From the NCBI GenBank assembly GCA_949710005.1, contig OX453280.1, forward strand, positions 20,780,707-20,844,706: 64,000 nucleotides of DNA. Reading direction: 5' to 3'. Made by a program: the position numbers and the translations under genes. Source of the stretch: Ricordea florida. Lineage: Eukaryota; Cnidaria; Anthozoa; Corallimorpharia; Ricordeidae. The notes beneath the pieces are model-generated. The model ran no database searches and had not been told where the DNA came from. It was given only the letters and a program-made list of their open reading frames with translations. This document shows, piece by piece, positions 55,001 through 64,000 of the stretch (positions are counted from its first letter, which is position 1; every line of letters begins with the position of its first letter).

Positions 55001-58000
55001 AAAACTCTCGGCTATAAGCCGACACCAAAGTTTCGCAGAAAAATTTCACCTTTGAAGCCTGCCTCTCAGGAAACATATGTTGATTGTTGAACGAATAAAC
55101 ACAACCAAATGAATATTCAAAAGTTTATTGTAAACAGTTAGTTTACATATCGTCCGTGATCGTATTCATCATTCCAAAAGTTCGCCGTACTTCTTACAAC
55201 ATGGCTTTTAAGCTCAAAGTTGTTGCTGAAGCTGAGGGTGTTGAAAACAACTCAGAGATCGCCCAAGATTACGGGATTAGCGAGTCGATGGTTCGTCGAT
55301 GGAGAAGAGATGAGGCGAAGCTTTTCAACGGCGAGCTGAAGATGTCTGCGAAACGAACAACGTTGGGCCACTTTATTCCAAAGTATCCAGAGCTAGACCA
55401 GCAGATGTTGGAATGGTTTTCAGACCAAAGAGATCAAGGTGAGTACTCATCGCTTCATGTGAAATCGGATAAACATTTCTTGTTTATTATCAAAATCAAT
55501 CAAAAAGTTTTCCCTCGATCTCTTCGCACGAGCGAGTGCATGTGAGTTTCTTTGTCAACCCGTGGGAACCAACGCTTGTGATTGGCCAGATTTAGAAAGC
55601 ATGGCAAGAGATTCCAGAGGAGATGGTAAAGAAGTCTTTTAAGAGCTGTGGAATTTCCAATGCCATGGACGGAACGGAAGACGACGCAATCTACTCCGAG
55701 GACTCACAGGAACTCAATGATGATGAAGAAACGGAGGATGAGTTCGAGATGCACAGCGAATATGAGACTGATGGCGAGTGAATTTTTAGTTGAAAGCTAA
55801 TAACTATCACACACAAACGGTTCCTTTAGGAGCCACCAATTATATCAAAGTTCAATGACCAACATTTTGCGACTTGTTTTTGTTGTGTTTTACTATAATT
55901 TCATGAAACTGAGTTGGCTATTAGCCGAATCAGAAATGTCCATGATGATTTTCACTTTGGTGATGACGCTTCGAAGAAAAAAATTATTCAAAACTCTCTG
56001 CTATAAGCCGAACCCCCCTTTTCTGAAACAAATTCCCAAAACTGAGTAAATTTTTGTGCAAAAATCGCTCGGCTTATAGGCGAATAAATACGGTAGATTC
56101 TAGAGTGCCTTATATGAAAATATATTCTAATGGCAGAAATGTAGCAACACGTAATATGTTGTGGATGAACTCAAAAAGACATAGACTTTTAGCTGTCTGT
56201 TAGCTGGGCACAATCGCTACTGTGAGAAGCTGAACATCCTTTGATTTTGCAGTGCGTGGAGTCCTTGAAAAATGGAAAATATGTCTTTGAAAGTCCTTGA
56301 AAAGTCCTTGAATTTTTATTCCAAAAAAGCGTACGAACCCTGTCTGTAGAAAATTATGTCAAAAGAACAGTTATAAATGTACATTAATTTATTGAAAACT
56401 CAAACAAGTAATTGAATCAATTGAATTTTTTTGAAGAGAATCATTTTAAAATATTTGAAGACTATGTGTACATTGAAGTAATGTGCAGCTTGTTTTGTCT
56501 GGGGATAGTAAGGAGGAAATAATGATAACTTGGAAGATTTTTGTGAAGGATCTTTATTACATCCATAGCTCTTTTTGTGTGTATTGTACGTATAAAGTAT
56601 ACAGTGGGTAGATTTTCAGTGGAGGATGTGGCTACACTGTGGAAAAAATGTTAATGCAGTTCACAAATTCAGAAGGGCTAGTTTGGCAATTATAGTTGCC
56701 TCATAGATTTTTGTTTTAGAGGCTTAAACCTGTTGTCAAATTCACACGGAGTGTTTTTGTCATACAACTTACATGTATCATTCATGATACTGCCCAAAAT
56801 TCAGTTAACCTTAAACAAGTATTCAAGATCTGTTAAAGACCTGGTTTAGGCACATGCAGGAAATTTTTTAACACACTTAGTCAATTGAGTATGTGTTAAT
56901 TAACACATTTTTGTCATGCCATTGTCATGCTATGCGTAAAGCTATTTTTCTGTAATAGGACTCTTGATACTGTAATACTATAATAATTAACTTGGAAAAA
57001 GGCAAGATTCATGGATAATGGTGACAAATTCTAATGGAATATGTTATTTTCTGAATTTCATTTTTCTTGTGGTTACTAGTCCCTGTTGAAGATCCAACTT
57101 TAAGGGAAATGGCAGAATATATGGAAGTTAACAGGTAATGTGCCATTTAGTAAACACATATTAAGATGTGCAAAATAGTTACTTATAACTCATGAATTGC
57201 TTATATTGCAACACATTAAGATACACTTTGCATGAGCCGTCGGCACACAGGGGTGTAGCTAGGGGGCCCTGGGTTGCCCATGATCCCCCCTTTGTAACAC
57301 TAAAATATAGTGATTTATGGTGCGTGGAATGTAATTCATCTATGCAGCTATTTTATAGGCTTATCCCTCCCCCATGCTCACTGCTCATCTGAAAAAATAT
57401 CCCTTTTAATAAAACACAGTGTGGATGTCCACATGCTAATCTGGTAAGTGTACTGGGTGTGACACAGTGTGCCCCCCCCCCCCCTTGAAAAATCCTAGCG
57501 ATGCCCTTGCTACATTCTGTAAGCAGTGGGCATGCTGGGAAAGCACATCAAACCTAGTATAAACTTTTATTATCTATGCTTGACAAATCTCTAATAACTA
57601 TTTATTTCCCCTTTGCAGAGATGAAATCTGGGACAAATTGCCAAAAGACAATCGTCAAGTGACACTTCTGGTGTTCCGGTAAGTGTGACATGGAGTTGTT
57701 TTTTGTTTCCTTTGGAAAGGAATTTTTTGACAGTTTATGTTCTTCCTCCTTTGGAAGTTAAAACTGTGAAATGTTTTAGGTAAAAGGAGATTTTCCATAA
57801 TTTCAGCATAGCTTGGTTGTTAAAGTTCACCATTGTACATGTAAATGGCCTTAGAAATTGTGTCTGGACATACACAATACAGACTCATTGGTTCCTGCAT
57901 GAGTATGAGTATTATAATGAGTGTGAGTTTCCACTTTACCAAATTAAAAGGGTTTGAAATCTCCAGAAACATCTGTTTTGATCTATATGAATTTCAGCGT

Positions 58001-61000
58001 CAACCAAGTTCCTGAAAAAAAAAATAAAGCAAAATAAGTCAGTGTCCTGATGGCACAGAGGGGAAATTACACACCTTGTCAACATTGTTTTTGGGCAATA
58101 AGAGTAAAACGTTGCATCATATTTGTAGTCTTACTGGAATTGAAAGGTCTCCAATGAAAATTGCCATTCAGTTCTCTGTTAAAAGCTCATCACTGCGAAG
58201 AGTTAGCGAGGTTATTGTTTACCACCGGTAGTGAATGATTACCATTGCAGAACCTTAGTTATTTTGATTTTTGTTTCTTTTTTTTTCTTCATGTTAGCCA
58301 TTTGTAGAACTCATTTATGTGAAGTCATGAATGAAGCTCAAATAAACAGTTACATTATACATGTACATCCTTAGTTCCATTAATAGTCCTCCTACTAGTC
58401 TGTTCTACACAGTCCCGTATGCAAATCAAGTCCCTTTTTGCTTCGAATGTTAACTCTCATTTTGCATCTAATTATCGTACATTAAGTCCCTTGAGACCCG
58501 ACACTACAATTTACATGTTGTTAAATATGAAGTAGGTAAATTAAATATGATTATACTGTTATTCAGGGATGGTGATCAGTTGAACTTTTTTCGCGTTGTT
58601 GACCGGGGAGATGGGACATTAACTCCGCTGTCAGACTCATTAAGGTACGAGATATTTCAAGCCAGCTAGACTAAATATCTTTTACAAATACTGAGTTAAT
58701 TTGAAGACCAACAGCTGTATATTGCTGTACTTAGCAACTTGTTTAGTAACATCACCTTTTTTTTTCTTTGTGAGTGGATGGAAATGGTAAGGAATGGTTT
58801 GTGAACCAGCAAGAAAGGAACAAAACTTCTCAGTTTTAATTGGAGAAACCCAGTGAGTGATGTAAACAGTCTTTTACTGTTATTCGTTGCAGTGGTGCCT
58901 CAATGTATAATCTGTATGATGAGGAAGAAGAGGAGGTCCCACCTCAAGTGTCACAGGTTTGTTAACAATATTCATTTGTTTTGCCCTTTCATTCACTTAT
59001 TGTAAAAACTTAAAACCACGCTGAAACAGAAAGTAATACAGTTACGTACTATTTATGAGATTTCCATAAAATGGTCATACTGAATGGTTTGGTCCACAGA
59101 TGAAAAAACCGGAATCGCACTGTTAAGAAAAAAAAAAGGACCACAGTATGGAACTGTTTAGTAGCTCTCCATAGAATGGTCACACTGCATGGTTTGATCC
59201 ACAAGTTAAAAAGTGAAGACCACTTTGAGTAGTAAAGCAAACAGTATCAAAGTATAGCACTGTTCAGTAGCTTTCCAAAGAATGGCCACACTGCATGGTT
59301 TGATCCACAGATGAAAAAGATAGAACCACGCTGTATAGTAAAACAAACAGTATCACAGTACAGTACTGTTCAGTAGCTTTCCAAAGAATGACCACACTGC
59401 ATGGTTTGATACACAGATGAAAAAGATAGAACCACACTGCATAGTAAAACAAACAGTACCACAGTACAGTACTGTTCAGTGGCTTTATAAAGAATGGTCA
59501 CACTGCATGGCTCAACCCATATGTGAAAAAGGAACGACCACACTGTATTGTGAAACAAACAGCAACAGAGTACAGCACTAAGCTGTAGCACCCCCTCTTG
59601 CATCTTACGGTGATACAAATTACTTCATCAACTTGTTTGATTATCCCAGTCACTTGTGTGTAAATTCCCCACCCACGCAGCACCAGTTTCTTTAGAAGCT
59701 ACCCCCAGAGTACAGCACTGTTTGAAGTCCTTTAAAAAGTTATACAATTCACCAACGCCATATTTTCGTTGTTTCGATGCCCTTGTCTAGGGTGTTTTTC
59801 AGGGGTGGAGTGGTATAGTTGTTTGGCTCATGGTGTTTGGTCGTTGAATTGTAACTTTTGAGAATTTTTCAAACAGTGCTATACTGAAGACACGATAGTG
59901 ACCTGGTTAGCGTGCCAGACTTCCGAGCAGGAGGTCTGGAGTTCGAGCCCTGGTGCTGGCACTGTGTTGTTTCGATGCCCTTGTCTAGGGTGTTTTTCAG
60001 GGGTGGAGTGGTATAGTTGTTTGGCTCATGGTGTTTGGTCGTTGAATTGTAACTTTTGAGAATTTTTCAAACAGTGCTATACTGAAGACACGATAGTGAC
60101 CTGGTTAGCGTGCCAGACTTCCGAGCAGGAGGTCTGGAGTTCGAGCCCTGGTGCTGGCACTGTGTTGTTTCCTTAGACAAGAAACTTAACTCCACACTGT
60201 CTCTCTCCACCGAGGAGTATAAATGGGTACCAGCGATACAATGCTGGGGGTAGCCCTTCGATGGACTAGCATCCCATCCAGGAGGGAGTAATAATACTCC
60301 CAGGTGCTTCATGCTTTGGAAACTGGGATAAGCTGGGCCTCCTGTGGCACTAGTGGGTCTCCTGTGGTACCTGTTATGTAATACTGAGGGTAACCCTGGG
60401 ATGGACTAGCATCCCATCCAGGGGGGAGTAATAATATTCCCAGGTGCTTCATGCTATGGAAACTGGGATAAGCTGGGCCTCCTGTGGCACTAGTGGGTCT
60501 CCTGTGGTACCTGTTATGTAATACTGAGGGTAACCCTGGGATGGACTAGCATCCCATCCAGGGGGGAGTAATAATATTCCCAGGTGCTTCATGCTATGGA
60601 AACTGGGATAAGCTGGGCCTCCTGTGGCACTAGTGGGTCTCCTGTGGTACCTGTTTTGTAATACTGAGGGTAACCCTGGGATGGACTAGCATCCCATCCA
60701 GGGGGGAGTAATAATATTCCCAGGTGCTTCATGCTATGGAAACCGGGATAAGCTGGGCCTCCTGTGGCACTAGTGGGTCTCCTGTGGTACCTGTTATGTA
60801 ATACTGGGGGTGACCCTGCGATGGACTAGCATCCCATCCAGGGGGGAGTAATAATATTCCCAGGTGCTTCATGCTATGGAAACCGGGATAAGCTGGGCCT
60901 CCTGTGGCACTAGTGGGTCTCCTATGGCACCTGCTATGTAATACTGAGGGTAACCCTGCGATGGACTAGCATCCCATCCAGGGGGGGGGGGGAGTAATAA

Positions 61001-64000
61001 TATTCCCAGGTGCTTCATGCTATGGAAACCGGGATAAGCTGGGCCTCCTGTGGCACTAGTGGGTCTCCTGTGGCACCTGCTAGGTAATACTGAGGGTAAC
61101 CCTGCGTTGGACTAGCATCCCATCCAGGGGGGGGGGGGGGGAGTAATAATACTCCCAGGTGCTTCATGCTATGGAAACCGGGATAAGCTCTGGCCGTGTG
61201 CGCCTTTACCTTTTAGTTTTGCTGTATTGTGGTACTGTTTCTTTTACTATACTGTAGTTTGGTGCTAAGGTTTTCATCTGTGGATGAAACCATCCAGTAT
61301 TCACATAACAAGGGCAGAATTAAACTATGTCAAATCTCAGGAATCTCCTCTCGTTGTTCACAGGAAGCGATAAAAGAAAACAGCGTGACCATGAACAAGA
61401 TGAGAGTACTAAAGAATAAGATGCAAACACAGAAGAACATTAAGGTAACTGTCACATTCAGGATTTATATATATTTCTAGGTTATTTACCGGGTGGAAGG
61501 TCCGTATGGGAAAAACTGTGCCCGAGGTCTTGAGTTCTCAAGACAAAATGCACAATTTTTTTCTATACGGACCGACCTTGCGCGGTAAATAACTTATTTA
61601 TTTATTTATTTTTGGATGTCTCCTTTTTAAAGTGAGAAAATAGATAGGAAATAGCTACAGCGGGGAAAAAATTGGCCCATGGGCCGTATCATAAAAAGCT
61701 GGACCGGTCACGTGCACGTGATTAGCCAATCAAATTCGAGGATTTAGGATTCCGGCCCGCGCAGGTGCTTGAGGAAAAAATAAAAAATCCCATTTGAAGT
61801 TTGAGCTGTATTCAATAGTGAGCATCATATTTTTTTTCTTATTAGCCTAAGTACCAACCGGTACCTCCGCAAAGTGAAAAACCTACAAGCTCGTCCTTGC
61901 TAAGCACAAGGAGAAGGTAAGTTTTTTAACTTATTTCTCGCTGACTGCATCGAAGGCGTAGAATATTCTGTGTCTAAAATTACACTCGATCCTTAACTAC
62001 CTATGAATACTTTCAGTATTTTCTGATTTGGCCACTTAGAGCACCATCCTTGACTTTGCAAATGCCCTTGTTTTACATTGTTTTTTAGTAAAACCCAAAT
62101 CCAGGTAAACTTTAAAGCTGACAAGTACCGGTAAATAACTTAAAATAACTGAGGACAATGTGCTGCCTTTGTCATGACATCTGCAAATGGTAAGACATTC
62201 TAGTCTTCTCGGGTAAGGACGAAAAACCGTAGGTCCCGTCTCACACATTGTTCTTGTGGGACGTTAAAGATCCCACAACACTGTTCGAAAAGAGTAGGGG
62301 ACGTAGACCCCGGTGCTGTGGTCGACCTTTTTAAAGTTTCATTCTAATTAATGAATTAATGCTCGGTCAAACTAGCACCTCGTGTGCTATACAATTACCG
62401 AGTTTAAATAAAGTTGTTGTTATTATTATGATTATGATTATGATTATTTTTATCTTTGTGAACTGAATGATCTTTTTCCGGTTTGCTTCCCAAGGGAGCG
62501 AGTCTCAGCCCATGACTAAAGGCCCCTTAGAGTTTTCTCCTTACTCCACAGCTTTAATACTTTTCTCAAAATCCTTGCTCTTCCTGGTAACGTAGTTTTC
62601 TAGAGTAGTGAAATACCAATTTTGACATCCAACGTTCCCAGCCTTTTGTTCAAGTTTTTTGTTACACTTCCCAACGATCCTACAACAGTTGGTACCACCT
62701 GCACAATCCTCATGTTCCACATTCTTACAATTTCTCTTTTAAGGTCCTGATACTTTTCAACTTTCTCATTCTCCTCTTCACCAATTCTTTTATCTGCTAG
62801 TATGGCAATATCAATAATAGTACACTTTCTCTCCTGTTTATTTACAACTACAGTGTCCGGTCTTCTGGCTTCAATGACATGATCATACTGTATGTTCACA
62901 TCCCACAGTAGTTTAAAACCTCATCGTTTTCACTTACACTGTCAGGTGCGTGTTCGTACCACTCATCCTTCTTTTGCAGATGATATTTCTCACACAACTT
63001 CCAATGAACTGCTTTTGCAACATTGTCATGTCTCTGCTTATATTCCCTTTGGGCCAGCTTATTACACTCACAGACAATATGGTTTACGCTTTCACCTTTC
63101 TTGCCACGTAGCCTACATAATGGGGATTCCACCGTTTTATCAATATGGTATTTTAAATAGTTAGTCCTAAGAGCTTGTTCTTGGCCTGCACAAATAAGTG
63201 CTTCTCTTTGGATCTTCAAATCTGCTTTTTGTAACCAGCTCCACGATTCTTTTTCATGCATCCTTTCTGGTATTTCTCTTACAAATTGACTATTCAGCCT
63301 TTTTTCCTTCCAACTGTTGAGTTTCTCGTTGTTCCGAGATGCCTTGAATTCATCTGTGCTCACTCCTAGTTACACGAGTAGCATTCACCCCTTGCAGCAG
63401 GACTTCCAGAGAATTCTTAACATACCATCCTAAACTGTTTTCCTCACTTCTCACACACCCCTCACAGCTTATCTGTCCCCGGCCTTCATTCACCCGTAAC
63501 ACATACATCCTGTCAACATCGCTCTTTGGATGAAAAGCACCATTGTAGTCATTCTATCCAATGTTTTTGGCTCTTCCTTTGTCCGTCTTATAATACCTGC
63601 TCCGTACCTCAGTACAGAGACTGCCCAGGTGTTTATGGCGTTAATCTTGTTCTTTCCATAGAATTTTGATTTCAACACAAGCTTCAGCCTTCTTTTGTAC
63701 TCTCTCGCAAATCGTTTGTTCATCTCCTTTTCCCTCTTCATATCCACCTCAAGAATCCTCCTAAATATTTGTACTTCAATTTCTCTCATTATCCGCCCAT
63801 CCAAAAGGGTAATACCATCAAATCTCACCCTCTTTCCTCTTTTCATTAACAACACTCCACACTTTTTCAACCTAAACTCCATTCCAATGTCCTCACTAAA
63901 CAACTGTACAGTTTGTACTGATGAATTTATGTGGTCCTTTTCATCCATGAAAAGAAGGTGATTAACTTTAAATTCCTTGGCAAGATCATAACCTGCTGTT
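48257..64000 (+). CDS. ZFAND4: ZFAND4 (ANUBL1) orthologue, N-terminal exons, runs off window
   Basis: Exons found by splice sites and matching phases: 48257-48359, 52418-52493, 54690-54757, 57080-57134, 57619-57678, 58567-58644, 58893-58956, 61364-61444 and 61846-61916 (open at phase 2). Residues 1-75 form a ubiquitin-like domain: MDLFIETLTGTAFELRVSPF, SVKAKIQRLEGIPISQQHLI, then LQLVLAMRGGPINTRR. After it come PVEDPTLREMAEYMEVNRDE, VTLLVFRDGDQLNFFRVVDR, GDGTLTPLSDSL, SMYNLYDEEEEE and NSVTMNKMRVLKNKM. This order and wording match animal ZFAND4. The Gly-Gly sits inside the chain, so the domain is not expected to be cleaved like ubiquitin. The C-terminal AN1 zinc finger is not in the window. The family's molecular role is poorly known; a ubiquitin-related function is inferred. 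Introns carry many transposons. Confidence 0.95.
50824..50930 (+). mobile_element. Diverged tRNA-like SINE head (ZFAND4 intron 1)
   Basis: TGTCCTTGCTCCCAAGTTTC then CTATATAGCTCAGAGGTAGGA align with the SINE at 35920-36010 (GACCTTGCGCTCCCACAAG, CTATAGCTCAGTGGTAGAG). The B-box is lost. Confidence 0.5.
51677..51985. mobile_element. Pair of adjacent inverted repeats (MITE-like)
   Basis: The first palindrome joins TTACATGGTGGC...GAAGATATGAAT with ATTCATATCTTC..GCCACCGTGTAA around the centre GAACGAGCGCAGCGAGTGAG. The second joins CACGTGTGAGATTATGGAAAA with TTTTCCAGTGAAACACTCGTG. It lies in ZFAND4 intron 1, with TA-rich DNA on both sides. Confidence 0.6.
52006..52064. repeat. (TA)n microsatellite
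   Basis: Nearly pure TA run of more than 25 units in ZFAND4 intron 1. Confidence 0.95.
52711..53035. mobile_element. Inverted-repeat elements in ZFAND4 intron 2
   Basis: A compact palindrome at 52735-52805 pairs GATTTCTATCACGTGATAGT with CAACTATCACGCATAGAAAT around GACGAGGGCACAGCCCGAGTC. Directly after it, TAGTATAAATCTACTAG (52822) and CTAGTAGATTTATACTA (53016) form the ends of a second element of about 210 bp. It has no reading frame. Confidence 0.6.
53040..53166. mobile_element. Fold-back MITE (TTTTTCCTTGGTTTA family), copy 2
   Basis: The left arm TTGTGGTTCAATTTTTTCCT and TTATTTTCCTTTGTTT is mirrored by AAACAAAGGAAAATAAAATT and a degenerate GAGCCACAATATA. The sequence and layout match 15545-15680 in the intron of gene 1. 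Confidence 0.75.
53209..54310. mobile_element. 1.1-kb element flanked by TTAA
   Basis: The ends CCCATTC and GAATGGG lie next to TTAA on both sides (53205-53208 and 54311-54314), the target pattern of piggyBac- or Kolobok-type elements. The inverted repeat is short (CCCATTC.C.CCTG). GTTACGGGCGGTTCAGGG units are repeated near 54230-54302. No transposase frame can be recognised, so it is non-autonomous. Confidence 0.6.
54905..56093 (+). mobile_element. Internally deleted pogo/Tigger element
   Basis: The ends CCATATTTATTCGCCTATAA and TTATAGGCGAATAAATACGG are inverted repeats, with TA on both sides (54903-54904 and 56094-56095), the Tc1/mariner-superfamily target. GGCTATAAGCCGA words recur inside both ends. 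The element encodes the two outer parts of a pogo transposase but not the DDE catalytic core. Confidence 0.88.
55201..55781 (+). CDS. Core-deleted pogo transposase: DNA-binding domain plus acidic tail
   Basis: Exon 1 (55201-55438) encodes MAFKLKVVAEAEGVENNSEI, AQDYGISESMVRRWRRDEAK and GHFIPKYPELDQQMLEWF. This is a pogo-type helix-turn-helix followed by the start of a CENP-B-like second helix-turn-helix. The donor is AAG-GTGAGT. A consensus acceptor at 55598-55599 opens exon 2 (55600-55781), AWQEIPEEMVKKSFKSCGIS, NAMDGTEDDA and a strongly acidic end to TGA. Phases agree, giving 139 residues. Exon 2 matches the C-terminal end of Tigger/pogo transposases, so the catalytic part between the two was deleted without breaking the frame. 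The protein could bind the element's ends but not cut DNA. The frame is open upstream of the ATG, so the start is uncertain. Confidence 0.7.
57248..57512. mobile_element. Short MITE with G/C-tract interior (ZFAND4 intron 4)
   Basis: The left part GGGGTGTAGCTAGGGGGCCC is answered by CCTAGCGATGCCCTTG after a run of about 15 C at 57471. The general layout resembles the element at 31925-32236, but the inverted repeat is weak and no target duplication was found. Confidence 0.45.
59035..59570 (+). repeat. 106-bp satellite, second array (about 5 units)
   Basis: Units start near 59086, 59191, 59297, 59403 and 59509. They share TTCAGTAGCTTTCCAAAGAA, CACACTGCATGGTTTGATCC and ACAGATGAAAAAGATAGAAC with the array at 18429-19800. 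The units are more diverged here. It lies in the ZFAND4 intron after the exon ending 58956. Confidence 0.9.
59590..59710 (+). repeat. Copy of the 1545-1690 repeat family
   Basis: GCATCTTACGGTGATACAAA, then CATCAACTTGTTTGATTATC, CCACCCACGCAGCACCAGTT and TTTAGAAGCTACCCC follow the same order as 1578-1688. It directly follows the satellite array. Confidence 0.7.
59771..60260 (+). mobile_element. tRNA-derived SINE, 198-bp tandem head duplication
   Basis: A 198-bp segment occurs twice in a row with almost no change (about 59768-59965 and 59966-60163). It contains a tRNA-like region: an A-box-like GACCTGGTTAGCGTG and a B-box AGTTCGAGCCC (59940-59950 and the same 198 bp later). The body continues GAAACTTAACTCCACACTGT to GATGGACTAGCATCCCATCC. 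The body also occurs reversed at 35100-35250. Confidence 0.85.
60261..61190 (+). repeat. 140-bp tandem array grown from the SINE body
   Basis: ATGGACTAGCATCCCATCCA begins units at 60261, 60401, 60541, 60681, 60821 and 60961, and a seventh starts near 61107 (TTGGACTAGC). The spacing is exactly 140 bp until the G tract lengthens. Units include GTGCTTCATGCTATGGAAAC and GTGGCACTAGTGGGTCTCCT. The G run after CCATCCA increases from 2 (interrupted) to 6, then about 11 and 14 in the last two units. The array lies in the ZFAND4 intron before the exon at 61364. Confidence 0.95.
61222..61295 (-). repeat. Reversed fragment of the 106-bp satellite unit
   Basis: The reverse complement reads GGTTTCATCCACAGATGAAA, then ACAGTATAGTAAAAGAAACA and GTACCACAATACAGC, matching part of one unit of the arrays at 18429-19800 and 59035-59570. 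It ends about 70 bp before the ZFAND4 exon at 61364. Confidence 0.7.
62105..62425 (+). mobile_element. SINE body copy (family of 9779-10140)
   Basis: CATTCTAGTCTTCTCGGGTAA, CGTAGGTCCCGTCT, GGGACGTTAAAGATCCCACA and AGAGTAGGGGACGTAGACCC align in order with the SINE in gene 1. It ends TTTAAATAAAGTTGTTGTTA followed by TTA/ATG repeats. No tRNA head is kept. Confidence 0.7.
62600..64000 (-). mobile_element. LINE with restriction-like endonuclease, broken, enters from the right edge
   Basis: On the minus strand, frame 63948-63490 holds the region after the RT catalytic site (AINTWAVSVLRYGAGIIRRT). Frame 63363-62896 carries SWSWLQKADLKIQREALIC, EQALRTNYLKYHIDK and a zinc-knuckle-like CRLRGKKGESVNHIVCEC. 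Frame 62899-62600 holds ARRPDTVVVNKQERKCTIID and EKVEKYQDLKREIVRMW, the RPD..D pattern of the C-terminal restriction-like endonuclease. This gene order is that of the R2-related, RLE-bearing LINE class widespread in cnidarians. The second Cys of the knuckle (expected CRxC) is Arg here. Frames are shifted, so the copy is dead. The RT catalytic part lies beyond 64000. It is antisense to ZFAND4. Confidence 0.8.

Larger units (their letters stand above)
54779..56342. mobile_element. CAGGG-ended element carrying a nested pogo element
   Basis: The termini CAGGGTTCGCACGC and GCGTACGAACCCTG are inverted repeats. TCTGTA is repeated at both sides (54773-54778 and 56343-56348). The subterminal parts contain repeated CCTTGAAAGTCCTTGAA words in both orientations. 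CAGGG ends are typical of hAT elements, though the visible duplication is 6 bp, not 8. Without the nested pogo element only about 375 bp remain. It lies in ZFAND4 intron 3, starting about 20 bp after the donor site. Confidence 0.75.

Overview
The window looks like nuclear DNA of an invertebrate animal, most probably a cnidarian of the coral/anemone group. Genes are split into many short exons by GT-AG introns, the AT content is high, and the spacer DNA is packed with LINEs, tRNA-derived SINEs, fold-back MITEs and microsatellites. The cnidarian assignment is an inference from the repeat content and gene structure. No bacterial features are present.

Three host genes can be read by joining exons with consistent phases. 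(1) A plus-strand gene, at least 6355-23847, encodes a roughly 990-residue Ser-rich protein with central coiled coils and a repeated Ser/Arg-rich tail; I do not recognise its family. (2) A minus-strand gene, 39005 to 31653, has nine exons whose phases close exactly on a 304-residue protein. It carries an SRA (YDG) methyl-cytosine-binding domain and no RING, PHD or SET domain. (3) A plus-strand gene starting at 48257 and running past the window end is a ZFAND4 (ANUBL1) orthologue. Nine exons are present, covering the N-terminal ubiquitin-like domain and the conserved block after it; the AN1 zinc finger must lie beyond 64000.

Most of the rest is mobile DNA. Region by region: 1-2400 decayed RTE-like LINE and an unidentified repeat; 2400-6300 mostly featureless, with a possible inverted-repeat element; 6.3-23.9 kb gene 1, whose introns hold SINEs, MITEs and a 106-bp satellite; 26-29.6 kb a broken CR1/L2-like LINE interrupted by a Harbinger-like element; 29.7-30.0 kb a 344-bp MITE with a 9-bp target duplication; 31.6-39.0 kb the SRA gene; 39.3-42.3 kb LINE and SINE tails plus a 1.4-kb long-inverted-repeat transposon carrying a hAT-type MITE; 42.3-45.4 kb a LINE with an uninterrupted 977-codon frame and a 2A-like motif near its N-terminus; 48.3-64 kb ZFAND4, whose introns hold a pogo element nested in a second element, satellites, a tandem SINE array and, at the end, a minus-strand LINE with a restriction-like endonuclease.

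The most notable items are the stand-alone SRA gene, the 2A-like LINE, the internally deleted pogo element that still encodes a spliced DNA-binding-domain/acidic-tail protein, the nested transposons with readable target duplications, the satellite shared by introns of two genes, and a SINE that has grown into a 140-bp tandem array.
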